Shown here piece by piece: positions 1-8,859 of a DNA stretch of 18,902 nt. The DNA is from Ruminococcaceae bacterium UBA3751 (GTDB taxonomy: Bacteria; Bacillota; Clostridia; Oscillospirales; Acutalibacteraceae): positions 1 through 18,902 of the forward strand of contig DFGL01000006.1 of NCBI GenBank assembly GCA_002371215.1, read 5' to 3'. Each line of letters starts with the position of its first letter. Positions within the stretch are counted from its first letter, which is position 1. The notes beneath the pieces were generated by a model, which was not told where the DNA came from, made no database searches, and saw only the letters and a program-made list of their open reading frames with translations. The translations under genes were made by a program, and so were the position numbers.

Positions 1-26
1 TCGGATTCGTTTCGCTCTGCTTAAAC

Positions 27-34
27 GGGAGGAA
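27..34 (+). promoter_or_regulatory. Ribosome binding site of the alpha-mannosidase gene
   Basis: The purine-rich GGGAGGAA lies 3 nt before the ATG at 38 and supports that start. No promoter can be judged because only 37 bases precede the gene; the gene may belong to an operon that begins outside the window. Confidence 0.7.
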
Positions 35-37
35 TTT

Positions 38-3000
38 ATGAAAAAAATCTATACAGTTGCAACCTCGCACCTTGATACAATTTGGTCCTGGGATTTTGAA
101 ACAACCGTATCAAAATATATTTATAATACTCTTGTTGAGAACTTTGCGCTTCTTAAAAAGTACCCGAGCTACGTGTTTTCCTTTGAGGGCTCGTACCGCT
201 ATGAGCTTATGGAGGAATATTACCCCGAGCTTTTTGAGGATTTAAAACGCTATATTGCCGACGGACGCTGGAACGTTACGGGCTCTGCATTTGAAAACGG
301 AGACGTTAACTGTCCGTCGCCTGAGGCGCTTTTCAGAAATATTCTTATAGGAAATACATATTTTGACGAAAAATTCGGTAAGCGCTCCTGCGATATTTTC
401 CTTCCCGACTGCTTTGGCTTCGGCTGGGCGCTTCCGAGTATAGCTCACCACGCGCACCTTCTCGGCTTTACAACCCAGAAGCTGCCCTGGGGCTGTGCTT
501 ACGGTACGCCGTTTGACCTCGGAAAATGGTACGGAGTTGACGGAGAAAGCATTTACGCTTCCCTCAATCCGTTTTCCTATAACTATACCTTTACTCAGCT
601 TCGGGACTGGGATTTCATTAAAGATAAGCTTAAAGAAAATGAAAAATACGGCCTTGACTGGACCTATGTTTTTCACGGAACGGGCGATAGAGGAGGCTCT
701 CCTACAGAGGAAACCGTTAAATATGTAGATGAAGAAATAAAGAAAAACGGCGAAAGCGATATTGAAATTATTGCAGCACCTGCAGACAAGGTATTCAGAG
801 ATATGGAAACCGAGCTTCCCGATGAGGTTAAGGAAAAGCTGCCGAAGTGGGAAACCGAGCTTGTAATGCAAAACCATGGCGTAGGAGGCTATACCTCAAG
901 GGCTATCGGTAAACGCTGGAACGCAAAATGCCAGGATTTAGGCGATATGGCTGAAAGAAGCGGCGTTCTTGCCGAATATTTCAATACCGCAAAATATAAC
1001 GGCGAGGTTATGGAAAAGGCGTGGAAGCGCCCCATAGCTCATCAGTTTCACGACGATACCCCGGGTACCTCCGTTCAGAGAGCGTACAGGCGCTCCTGGA
1101 ACGATTATGCGCTGAGTATTAACCAGTTCAACAACGAGATTGAAAACTCTCTCTGCTCATTTTCTCAGCTTATGAATTCAGGCTTCTGCGCGGGTATTCC
1201 CGTTATGGTAAGTAACAGCCTTGAATTCACGAGAAAAGGCATCGTTAAAGCAGAGCTTAAGGATATTGATACAAAGTACGTCCGTGTTTTCTCTGACGGC
1301 AAAAAAGAGGTGCCAAGCCAGCTCATCGCGGATAAAAACGGGGTTAAAACCGTTTTGTTCCTCGCTGAGGTTCCTTCGCTCGGTACGGCAGTTTACGATG
1401 TAAGACCGAGCAGTGAGCCCTGCAAAGCCAAATCCTCGCTTAAAATCGGCGATACGGTGATGGAAAACGGTAATCTTATTGTTACCCTTAACCGTCAGGG
1501 TAATATCTCATCAATTATAAATAAAGCGGACGGCGACAGAGAAATGCTTGAAAAGCCGATAGTTCTCGGTCTGTTTAACTATACGGGCTCTAAGGACTGG
1601 CCCGCGTGGGAAATGAACTTCGAGGAGGCTAATAAAGAGCCCGACCGCACTCCGCAGCTTGTATCCCTTAAAATTCAGGAGAGCGGACCCGCCCGCGTTG
1701 CCTTTGAGGTTATTCAGAATGACAAAAAGAGCGAGTTCAAGAGTTATATCTGCTTAACAGAGGGCGGAAAAGCCGTTGAGGTATACAGCGAGCTTGAATG
1801 GCAGTCAATGCGTACCCTCGCTAAACACCGTTTTGCATTTACGGCAGAAAATGAGAAGGCTACCTTTGACCTCGGACTCGGCGCGATTGAGCGCGGAAAT
1901 ATGAACGAAAAGCTCTTTGAGGTGCCTGCTCAGCGCTGGGCTGATATTACGGATAAAAGCGGAGAATTCGGCGTTTCCGTAATCAGCGAATGTAAGTACG
2001 GCTGGGATAAGTACAGCGATAATACTCTGCGCCTTACCGCGCTTCATACTCCTAAAAAGAATTACCGTATTGACTCAATGCAGTCAATGATGGATTTAGG
2101 ACTCAATATCTATTCTTATGCAGTATTTCCCCATAAAAACGGAGTCGGAACTGAAACTCAGCAAATTGCAAGAGAGTTTACAACGCCTCTTACTGCAGTA
2201 AGAATTAAAAAGCATAACGGAGCTCTCGGCAGCAGTTATTCCTTCGGCTGCGTGAGTGATAACGGCGTAATTATCCGCTGCCTTAAAAAGAAGTACCACA
2301 GCGATAAGGCTGAATACGTCGTTCGCTTTAACGAGGGTGCAAAGAAAGAGGTTAAGGGCTTTGAATTCACTCTCGGTGAGGGTATTGATACCGCCTACGA
2401 AGCGTGGGCGAGCGAAGAATACAGAAACGACGCTACGGTAAAAGACGGAAAGCTCATATGCGACTTTAAGCCCTACGAGGTCAAAACCTTCGTGTTTACG
2501 CTTAAAGAAAGCTCAGTTAAGGGCGAGACGGCTGAAAATACGCCGCTTGAGCTTAAATATAACGACGATATAGATTATATTCCCAAAACGCTCCGCAGGG
2601 ATGAAATTACCGCCTGCGGTATCACCTTTAAGCTCGGAGACGGAGCGCTGACTGCGTCGAAAAAAACAGAACTTAAAGCGAAAGAGGGCAAAAAGCTCGC
2701 TCTGCTTTGTACAAACTTTGCAGACAATGAGTTCGTCAATAATGCCCGTGAAGCGTACGCACGCTGGGATTTATACGATTTCGGTGAAACTGCATACATT
2801 AAAGACGGTAAGCTCGGCTATGAATTTACCCATACTATCGGTACAGACGGCGTAGTTCAGTTTGCTAAAAATCTGTATTTCTGGGTTGTTACCGTTGACA
2901 GTCTTGACGAGCTTCCCGAAAGCGAGAACATCGTTATTCTTGCTGCTACGGAAATTGAAGCTCCGAACGCTGAGCTTGTAACTCCGCTTATTGACAGAAT

Positions 3001-3181
3001 TGAAAATAACCGTCCGTTTACATTTAAGAAGAATTTCAGGGAGAAGCTCTGGTATCTTCAGGGTAAACTCCTCTGGAACATAAACGATAAGGACGATTAT
3101 TTCCGCCATAACAATAACGGCAAAAACGGAAAACGAATAGAGCAATCGGGCAACCGATTCCAAACCAAACATTTTGATTAG
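38..3181 (+). CDS. Alpha-mannosidase, glycoside hydrolase family 38
   Basis: This is a GH38 retaining, zinc-dependent alpha-mannosidase that removes alpha-linked mannose from oligosaccharides. The catalytic domain begins at the N-terminus. The zinc-binding His-x-Asp is H11/D13 in HLDTIWSW, the likely nucleophile is D124 in FLPDCFG, and the second zinc-site motif is H338-D339 in QFHDDTPGTS. These correspond to the HxD, PDxFG and HD motifs of the family. The remaining ~650 residues are the usual beta-rich C-terminal domains, and 1047 residues is normal for bacterial members. There is no signal peptide, so the enzyme should act in the cytoplasm on imported glycans. The last ~25 residues are Asn/Lys-rich and look like a disordered tail. 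A fucosidase gene follows after 8 nt, suggesting joint processing of fucosylated, mannose-containing glycans. Linkage specificity cannot be read from the sequence. Family assignment is firm. Confidence 0.93.
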   Translation: MKKIYTVATSHLDTIWSWDFETTVSKYIYNTLVENFALLKKYPSYVFSFEGSYRYELMEEYYPELFEDLKRYIADGRWNVTGSAFENGDVNCPSPEALFRNILIGNTYFDEKFGKRSCDIFLPDCFGFGWALPSIAHHAHLLGFTTQKLPWGCAYGTPFDLGKWYGVDGESIYASLNPFSYNYTFTQLRDWDFIKDKLKENEKYGLDWTYVFHGTGDRGGSPTEETVKYVDEEIKKNGESDIEIIAAPADKVFRDMETELPDEVKEKLPKWETELVMQNHGVGGYTSRAIGKRWNAKCQDLGDMAERSGVLAEYFNTAKYNGEVMEKAWKRPIAHQFHDDTPGTSVQRAYRRSWNDYALSINQFNNEIENSLCSFSQLMNSGFCAGIPVMVSNSLEFTRKGIVKAELKDIDTKYVRVFSDGKKEVPSQLIADKNGVKTVLFLAEVPSLGTAVYDVRPSSEPCKAKSSLKIGDTVMENGNLIVTLNRQGNISSIINKADGDREMLEKPIVLGLFNYTGSKDWPAWEMNFEEANKEPDRTPQLVSLKIQESGPARVAFEVIQNDKKSEFKSYICLTEGGKAVEVYSELEWQSMRTLAKHRFAFTAENEKATFDLGLGAIERGNMNEKLFEVPAQRWADITDKSGEFGVSVISECKYGWDKYSDNTLRLTALHTPKKNYRIDSMQSMMDLGLNIYSYAVFPHKNGVGTETQQIAREFTTPLTAVRIKKHNGALGSSYSFGCVSDNGVIIRCLKKKYHSDKAEYVVRFNEGAKKEVKGFEFTLGEGIDTAYEAWASEEYRNDATVKDGKLICDFKPYEVKTFVFTLKESSVKGETAENTPLELKYNDDIDYIPKTLRRDEITACGITFKLGDGALTASKKTELKAKEGKKLALLCTNFADNEFVNNAREAYARWDLYDFGETAYIKDGKLGYEFTHTIGTDGVVQFAKNLYFWVVTVDSLDELPESENIVILAATEIEAPNAELVTPLIDRIENNRPFTFKKNFREKLWYLQGKLLWNINDKDDYFRHNNNGKNGKRIEQSGNRFQTKHFD

Positions 3182-3189
3182 TAAAAACT

Positions 3190-4563
3190 ATGAAACTGAA
3201 GCTTGAAGAAAACTGGACAACCTCAAATAACAATCAGCCGCTGTTCGACAGCGAGGTTGAGCGCTATATCTCCGTTGTGCCCTCCGAGCGCCAGATAAAG
3301 CACGCAGAACACCCGTTTTACTGCTTTGTCCATTTCGGTATGAATACGGCAACGGGCAGAGAATGGGGTAACGGGGCGGAGACGCTCCGCGATTTTAACA
3401 TAGAAAAAATTAAGCCTGCCCAATGGGTTAAGGCTGTTAAAAGCGCGGGCGCCGAGGGGCTGATACTTACCTGTAAGCACCACGACGGCTTCTGCCTCTG
3501 GAATACGGGAACGACGGATTTTAACGTTATGAAAACCCTTCTCTTAACTGACATAGTAGATGAGGTCAGCAAGGAGTGTAAGGCGCAGGGAATTAAGTTC
3601 GGCGTTTACCTCTCCCCGTGGGATATGCACGAAAGAACCTATGCAACCCCCGCTTATAACGATTTTTTCTGCCGTCAGTTAACTGAGCTTTTAACTAATT
3701 ACGGAGAAATATTCGAAGTCTGGTTCGACGGTGCAAAGGGCGCTGAGGCAAAGGAATTTGAATACGATTGGGAGAGATATTACCGTATAGTAAGAACCTG
3801 CCAGCCCGATGCTAATATTGCAATCTGCGGTCCCGATATAAGATGGGTAGGAAACGAGGCGGGAAAATCGCGAAAGAGCGAATACAGCGTTGTTCCCGAA
3901 TATCTTACCAAGGCTGAAACTATTCAGAAACATTCTCAGCAGACTGCCGACGGCGCGGCGCTTCTTCAGAAAATTTCCTCCTCAGACGAGGATTTAGGCT
4001 CAAGGACAGCGCTCTGTGCAAACGCAAACCTCGTTTGGTATCCCGCAGAGGTTGACGTTTCAATAAGAAAGGGCTGGTTCTTCCCCGGCGGAAATAAGGT
4101 TAAAAGCGTAAAAAAGCTGTTTAAGATTTATCTTGATTCAGTAGGCAACAACTCCTTCCTGCTGCTCAATGTTCCGCCAACGCCCAAAGGCGTTATTCAC
4201 AGAAAGGACAGAGCCCGCCTTAAAAAGCTCGGTAAAAGAATTCAGAGCATAACCGAACAGCCGATTTTAAAGCAGAAATTCGGAGAGTTGAAGGATACAG
4301 ACGGCTATATTGAATTTAAATTTGATTCCCCGAAAAAGCTTAAATACTGTATTTTGAGGGAAAATATTACCTTTTCTCAGCGTATTGAGGCGTTTGATTT
4401 GTATATTTTAAAGCCCAACGGAAAGTATAAAAAGGCTTATTCCGGAACGGTTGTGGGAATGAGAAAAATTATTCCCCTTAAGGGCTTGGGTATAGGCGCG
4501 CTGCTGATAATAAGGCAGTCGCGTTCAACCCCTGTTATTGAGGAAATCGGTTTTTATACGTAG
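3190..4563 (+). CDS. Alpha-L-fucosidase, glycoside hydrolase family 29 (B-like)
   Basis: This is a GH29 alpha-L-fucosidase, a retaining enzyme that removes terminal L-fucose. The (beta/alpha)8 domain spans roughly residues 28-340. Visible signatures are the strand with HFGMNTATGREWG (residues 48-60), the KHHDGFCLW motif (96-104), the nucleophile D180 in EVWFDGAKG, and E223 in GPDIRWVGNE. E223 lies 43 residues after the nucleophile, a spacing I recall for the acid/base of GH29 subfamily B, whose members prefer alpha-1,3/1,4-linked fucose. The WYPAEVDVSIRKGWF stretch also fits that group. The last ~100 residues look like the usual beta-sandwich. No signal peptide is present, so it is cytoplasmic like the mannosidase before it. 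No clear Shine-Dalgarno precedes the ATG, and translation may be coupled to the upstream gene 8 nt away. The family is firm; the subfamily is inferred from motifs. Confidence 0.92.
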   Translation: MKLKLEENWTTSNNNQPLFDSEVERYISVVPSERQIKHAEHPFYCFVHFGMNTATGREWGNGAETLRDFNIEKIKPAQWVKAVKSAGAEGLILTCKHHDGFCLWNTGTTDFNVMKTLLLTDIVDEVSKECKAQGIKFGVYLSPWDMHERTYATPAYNDFFCRQLTELLTNYGEIFEVWFDGAKGAEAKEFEYDWERYYRIVRTCQPDANIAICGPDIRWVGNEAGKSRKSEYSVVPEYLTKAETIQKHSQQTADGAALLQKISSSDEDLGSRTALCANANLVWYPAEVDVSIRKGWFFPGGNKVKSVKKLFKIYLDSVGNNSFLLLNVPPTPKGVIHRKDRARLKKLGKRIQSITEQPILKQKFGELKDTDGYIEFKFDSPKKLKYCILRENITFSQRIEAFDLYILKPNGKYKKAYSGTVVGMRKIIPLKGLGIGALLIIRQSRSTPVIEEIGFYT

Positions 4564-4565
4564 TA

Positions 4566-4594
4566 TTGACTTTTAGATACTTTGAGTGTAGTAT
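4566..4594 (+). promoter_or_regulatory. Sigma-A-type promoter of the potassium-uptake operon
   Basis: TTGACT at 4566-4571 and TAGTAT at 4589-4594 are separated by exactly 17 nt, giving a good match to the vegetative promoter. Transcription would begin near 4601, about 29 nt before the ATG at 4630. The -35 box begins 3 nt after the fucosidase stop codon, so the operon has its own promoter although no terminator separates it from the glycosidase genes. Confidence 0.65.
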
Positions 4595-4629
4595 TGAAAA
4601 GATAGAATATTTAAAAAAGGACTATTTCT

Positions 4630-6021
4630 ATGGAAACGCAGAAAAAACAAAACGGCCTGAATATTATTATTGTCGGCTGCGGCAGGGTAGGCATAACGCT
4701 TGTTGAACAGCTTACGGCAGAGGGCCACGATATTACCGTAATTGATAAGGACCCTGAAAGAATCAGTATGCTTACCGATTTGTACGATATTATGGGTGTA
4801 GTCGGCAACGGCGCTTCCTTCGGCGTACAGATTGAAGCGGGTATAAAAAACGCTAATCTTATTATTGCCGTAACCGAAAGCGACGAGCTTAATCTGCTTT
4901 GTTGTACCGTTGCAAGAAGAGTCGGCGACTGCGCGGCTATTGCCCGCGTGCGTGACCCCGATTATAATATTGAAATCGGCTATCTTCGCGAAAAGCTCGG
5001 GCTGGCTATGATTATCAACCCGGAGCTTGAAGCTTCAAGGGAAATGGCAAAAATCCTCTGTATGCCCACTGCGCTTGAAATTGAATCCTTTGCTCACGGC
5101 CAGGCTGAGCTTATCAAGTTCAAGATTAAAAAGGGTAGCGTGCTTGACGGAATGTCGGTATCAACACTCGGCGCCAACAATGAAAATATTCTTGTCTGTG
5201 CTGTTGAGCGCGGCGAACACGTGTTTATTCCGAAAGGCGACGATGTACTTATGGCGGGCGATATAGTTGCGTTCGTTGCACCGCGTAAGGCTGCAAGAGC
5301 ATTTTTTAAGAAAATCGGCTCAAAGTCGCATCAGGTTAAGGATACGCTTATAGTAGGCGGCGGAAGCACCGCATATTACCTTGCAAAACAGCTTATCCAT
5401 CTCGGCACTAAGGTAACTATTATTGAAAAGAATAAGGAACGCTGCGAGCGCCTTGCAGACCTTCTGCCAAACGCCATAATCATCAACGGCGACGGAACCG
5501 ACGAAGAATTACTTCGCGAAGAGGGTGTTGAAAGCGTTGAATCCTTCGTTCCTCTTACGGATAAGGATGAGGAAAATATTTTCCTTAATCTTTACGTAAA
5601 CAGGGTAAGCAAGGCAAATATAAAGATTATTACAAGAATTAAGGCAATAACCTTTAAGGATATTATTGACAACCTTGACCTCGGTTCGCTTGTATATCCG
5701 AGATATATTACAACCAGAGCCATTATTGCTTTTGTAAGGGCAAAAAAGGCTTCGCGTTCAAGCGGAATTGAAACGCTTTCGTATATTTTCAACCACAGGG
5801 TTGAGGCGATTGAATTCAGAGTTCAGGAAAATGTTCCCAATCTGACCGACGTTATGCTTATGGACCTTAATCTTAAAAGCAGCGTACTTATCACTTTCAT
5901 CAACCGCCACGGCAAAATCATTATTCCGTCCGGACAGGATTGTATTAAGCCCGGCGATACGGTAATGATTGCAACCACTCAAAAAGGATTTTCCGAGCTT
6001 ACGGATATTTTGGATAAATAG
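4630..6021 (+). CDS. trkA: TrkA-type K+ uptake regulatory subunit, two RCK units
   Basis: This is a cytoplasmic gating subunit of a Trk potassium transporter; it binds nucleotide and controls the TrkH channel. It has the full tandem layout of TrkA. RCK_N 1 carries the Rossmann motif GCGRVG at residues 16-21 and the ribose-binding Asp39. RCK_C 1 covers about 145-225. RCK_N 2 carries GGGSTA at 243-248 with an acidic IIEK at the end of the second strand, and RCK_C 2 fills about 375-460. The length of 463 residues is typical of two-unit TrkA proteins. The second Rossmann motif has Ala where the last Gly is classical, so the two sites may differ in nucleotide affinity; this is an inference. An AAAGGA ribosome site lies 8 nt before the ATG, and trkH begins one base after the stop codon, a strong sign of coupling. 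Confidence 0.93.
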   Translation: METQKKQNGLNIIIVGCGRVGITLVEQLTAEGHDITVIDKDPERISMLTDLYDIMGVVGNGASFGVQIEAGIKNANLIIAVTESDELNLLCCTVARRVGDCAAIARVRDPDYNIEIGYLREKLGLAMIINPELEASREMAKILCMPTALEIESFAHGQAELIKFKIKKGSVLDGMSVSTLGANNENILVCAVERGEHVFIPKGDDVLMAGDIVAFVAPRKAARAFFKKIGSKSHQVKDTLIVGGGSTAYYLAKQLIHLGTKVTIIEKNKERCERLADLLPNAIIINGDGTDEELLREEGVESVESFVPLTDKDEENIFLNLYVNRVSKANIKIITRIKAITFKDIIDNLDLGSLVYPRYITTRAIIAFVRAKKASRSSGIETLSYIFNHRVEAIEFRVQENVPNLTDVMLMDLNLKSSVLITFINRHGKIIIPSGQDCIKPGDTVMIATTQKGFSELTDILDK

Positions 6022-6022
6022 T

Positions 6023-7504
6023 ATGAATCTATCAATTATCAGAAGAATTTTAGGATATGTTTTAATTCTTGAAGCCGCGCTCCTTCTTCTGCCTACCCTT
6101 GTGGGTATCGTTTACGGCGAAAATGAGTTCATGGCTTATTTGATTGTGTCCGTAATATGCTTATTGTGCGGCGGCGCGTTGGGAATTAAAAAGCCCAAAA
6201 ACACTGTGTTTTACTTAAAAGAGGGCTGCGTTGCTACCGCGCTTTCGTGGATTGTACTTTCGGTTTTCGGATGTTTTCCGTTTATGATTACCGGCGAAAT
6301 ACCGAAGTTTATTGACGCGCTGTTTGAAACCGTGTCCGGATTCACAACAACGGGTGCAAGCGTTGTTTCCAACGTTGAAGGCCTTGCCGTCTGTACGCTG
6401 TTCTGGCGTTCGTTTACCCATTGGATTGGCGGTATGGGCGTGCTCGTGTTCATTATGGCGGTAGTTCCGCTTTCGGGCTCAAACATCAACCTTCTGCGTG
6501 CGGAAAGCCCCGGTCCGAGCGTTAGTAAGCTCGTACCCAAAATGCGTGAAACCGCGCGTTATCTTTACGTAATCTATATCGTTTTTACCCTTCTTGAGGC
6601 TCTGCTCCTCAAATTCGGCGGTATGAGCGTTGTTGATGCGTTAATGACTTCTTTTTCAACCGCGGGTACGGGCGGCTTCGGCATTAAGAACGATTCTGTC
6701 GGCGGTTATTCCTATTATATAAAATGGGTTGTAACCGTGTTTATGACGATGTTCGGCGTTAACTTTAACGCATATTTCTTAATCATTCGCCGTCAGTTCA
6801 AAAAAGCGTTCACAATGGAGGAATTGCGCTGGTATTTCGGTATTATTCTTATTGCAATCGGTGCGGTTTTCTTTGAACTTAAGGTTATGTCGCACGGCAA
6901 CACACCCGATGCGCTGACGGATTCCGCCTTTCAGGTTGCTTCAATTATCACTACGACGGGATTTTCAACCGTTGATTTTGACACGTGGCACCAGCTTTCA
7001 AAAAGCTTGCTTCTCGGGCTTATGTTTATCGGTGCCTGCGCCGGCAGCACGGGCGGAGGAGTCAAAGTTCAGCGTATCGTTATTGTTATCAAAAACGCCT
7101 TCAGGGAGCTGCATTACTATATACACCCCAAAAGCATTAAAAAAATTAAAATGGACGGCAAGCCGCTTGATGAAAGCGTTATAAAAACTATCAACACCTA
7201 TACGCTTACCGCTATAGGTATTATCGTGGTTTCGTTCTTTATCCTGTCCGCACAGGGCAATAATATGGAAACGAACTTTTCTGCGGTAATGGCGAATATC
7301 AACAACATCGGTCCCGGTTTTGACAAATGCGGCGCCGCGCAGAACTACGCGTTTTTCCACCCGCTTTCAAAGCTTGTGCTTATCTTTGATATGCTTGTGG
7401 GACGGCTTGAGCTCTATCCGATGTTAATTCTCTTTAACCCCAAAATCTGGCAGGAAACGCTCACACAGGGCAATCACAAACTCAAAAAAAGACTTCATAA
7501 ATAA
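6023..7504 (+). CDS. trkH: TrkH-type K+ channel subunit
   Basis: This is an integral membrane K+-translocating subunit partnered by TrkA. Four P-loop filters are visible, each with the filter glycine: SGFTTTGASV (G111), FSTAGTGGFG (near G217/G218), SIITTTGFSTVDF (G313) and ANINNIGPGF (G430). The conserved CAGSTGGGVKVQR stretch that follows the third repeat spans about 339-351. About eight to ten hydrophobic segments are present, and the 493-residue length fits TrkH. I place the start at the ATG at 6023 (MNLSIIRRILGY) rather than at an in-frame ATG at 5969. The upstream start would overlap 53 bases of trkA and add a charged extension foreign to the family. With the chosen start one base separates the genes, and there is no strong Shine-Dalgarno, so initiation is probably coupled to trkA termination. 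Confidence 0.92.
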   Translation: MNLSIIRRILGYVLILEAALLLLPTLVGIVYGENEFMAYLIVSVICLLCGGALGIKKPKNTVFYLKEGCVATALSWIVLSVFGCFPFMITGEIPKFIDALFETVSGFTTTGASVVSNVEGLAVCTLFWRSFTHWIGGMGVLVFIMAVVPLSGSNINLLRAESPGPSVSKLVPKMRETARYLYVIYIVFTLLEALLLKFGGMSVVDALMTSFSTAGTGGFGIKNDSVGGYSYYIKWVVTVFMTMFGVNFNAYFLIIRRQFKKAFTMEELRWYFGIILIAIGAVFFELKVMSHGNTPDALTDSAFQVASIITTTGFSTVDFDTWHQLSKSLLLGLMFIGACAGSTGGGVKVQRIVIVIKNAFRELHYYIHPKSIKKIKMDGKPLDESVIKTINTYTLTAIGIIVVSFFILSAQGNNMETNFSAVMANINNIGPGFDKCGAAQNYAFFHPLSKLVLIFDMLVGRLELYPMLILFNPKIWQETLTQGNHKLKKRLHK

Positions 7505-7505
7505 A

Positions 7506-7513
7506 AAGGAGGA
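7506..7513 (+). promoter_or_regulatory. Ribosome binding site of the KtrB-like gene
   Basis: AAGGAGGA, a near-perfect Shine-Dalgarno, starts 2 nt after the trkH stop codon and lies 9 nt before the ATG at 7523. It gives the second channel gene an independent strong translation start inside the operon. Confidence 0.75.
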
Positions 7514-7522
7514 CAGTGCATT

Positions 7523-8851
7523 ATGGGCTACGTTAGCAGGATACTGACGCCGTTCAGGATAATAATTCTTGGATTTGCCGGAATTATTCTTTTGGGCGCG
7601 CTTATTCTTATGCTGCCCGTATCCTCCGCCAACGGGGCTTCAACGCCGTTCGGCGACGCGCTGTTCACCGCAACCTCCGCAGTATGCGTAACGGGGCTTG
7701 TTGTGCGCGATACAGCAAGCCACTGGTCGCTTTTCGGCAGGGCGGTAATTCTTATTCTTATTCAGACAGGCGGCCTTGGCATAGTAACCGTAGCCGCTTC
7801 GTTTTCGCTTCTTTCGGGAAGAAAGATTTCGCTTGTTCAGCGCAGTACAATGCAAAAGGCAATATCCGCCCAGAAGGTCGGCGGAATAGTTGATTTAACA
7901 AAGTTTATTATAATTTCAACCTTTGTAATTGAGCTTGCGGGCGCGCTTCTTCTTATGCCGTTTTTTATTAAGAGTTACGGCACAAAGGGAATAGGTATGG
8001 CTGTGTTCCACTCGGTTTCCGCATTCTGTAACGCAGGCTTTGACGTTATGGGCTCAAGCACCGGCGAATTCTCATCATTAACCTCGTTTACCGGCAACGT
8101 TGGCGTAAACGTAATTATAATGCTTTTAATCTTCGTCGGCGGTATCGGCTTCCTTACGTGGGACGACGTTATCACCAACAAATTGAAATTCAAGCACTAC
8201 AGGCTTCAGTCAAAGGTTATTCTTGTTACAAGCCTTTTGCTTATCGTTTTCCCCGCGCTGATATTCTTTTTTTACGATTTGAAAGGGCTTCCGCTGAATG
8301 AACGCATACTTTCCTCGCTTTTCCAGTCCGTTACAACGCGAACGGCAGGGTTTAATACGGTTAATTTAAACACTATGACAGCGGCGGGGCAGTCAATAAT
8401 GATTGTGCTTATGCTTATCGGCGGCTCACCCGGCTCAACTGCAGGCGGTATGAAAACAACAACGATTGCGGTTTTGATTGCAAACGCTCATTCGTGCTTC
8501 CGTCAGCAGGAGGACGCGCATTGCTTTAAAAGGCGTATTGATAACGACGCGGTAAGAACGGCGTCAACGCTGCTTCTTATGTATACCGTGCTGTGCTTCG
8601 GCAGCGCGTCCGTTATCAGCATTTCGGATGGGATTCCGTTTTATCAGTGCCTTTTTGAAACCGCCTCCGCAATAGGTACCGTAGGGCTTACGCTCGGTAT
8701 TACTACTCAGCTCGGCGGGCTTGCGCACGGCATACTGATTGTGTTAATGTTTATCGGCAGGGTAGGCGGTCTTACGCTCATCTACGCCGCTTTGAAAAAA
8801 GAAAGAAATACAAATTCAAAATTGCCGCTTGAAAAAATAACGGTAGGATAG
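7523..8851 (+). CDS. ktrB: KtrB-type K+ channel subunit
   Basis: This is a second member of the TrkH/KtrB/HKT superfamily and belongs to the shorter, sodium-coupled KtrB branch. The four filter loops are TSAVCVTGLVV (G58), SAFCNAGFDVMG (G172), QSVTTRTAGFNTVN (G276) and ASAIGTVGLTLG (G388), all matching the KtrB pattern better than TrkH. The conserved GGSPGSTAGGMKTTT after the third filter marks the intramembrane gate region that controls flux in KtrB. The 442-residue length, about 50 shorter than the TrkH-like neighbour, also fits. It is followed after 8 nt by a KtrA-like gene, so this pair should form a complete Ktr system. Its location directly behind a full TrkA-TrkH pair is uncommon. The superfamily is certain; the Ktr label rests on motif and size comparison. 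Confidence 0.9.
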   Translation: MGYVSRILTPFRIIILGFAGIILLGALILMLPVSSANGASTPFGDALFTATSAVCVTGLVVRDTASHWSLFGRAVILILIQTGGLGIVTVAASFSLLSGRKISLVQRSTMQKAISAQKVGGIVDLTKFIIISTFVIELAGALLLMPFFIKSYGTKGIGMAVFHSVSAFCNAGFDVMGSSTGEFSSLTSFTGNVGVNVIIMLLIFVGGIGFLTWDDVITNKLKFKHYRLQSKVILVTSLLLIVFPALIFFFYDLKGLPLNERILSSLFQSVTTRTAGFNTVNLNTMTAAGQSIMIVLMLIGGSPGSTAGGMKTTTIAVLIANAHSCFRQQEDAHCFKRRIDNDAVRTASTLLLMYTVLCFGSASVISISDGIPFYQCLFETASAIGTVGLTLGITTQLGGLAHGILIVLMFIGRVGGLTLIYAALKKERNTNSKLPLEKITVG

Positions 8852-8859
8852 GAGTAAAA

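Noticed and set aside
1..24. Possible tail of an upstream gene ending in TAA at 22-24
   Set aside because: Only seven codons would be visible and the frame cannot be confirmed; no recognisable C-terminus.
242..877. A 211-residue open frame on the minus strand inside the mannosidase gene
   Set aside because: It is antisense to a region encoding the GH38 catalytic motifs, has no family signature or ribosome site, and its low-complexity hydrophobic/basic composition is typical of a reverse-frame shadow.
3223..3572. Minus-strand frames of 84-86 residues in the fucosidase gene
   Set aside because: They overlap the conserved GH29 motifs on the opposite strand and show no independent coding signal.
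5969..6022. Upstream ATG extending TrkH by 18 residues
   Set aside because: It overlaps trkA by 53 bases, adds a charged non-family N-terminus, and the ATG at 6023 sits one base after the trkA stop in a typical coupled arrangement.
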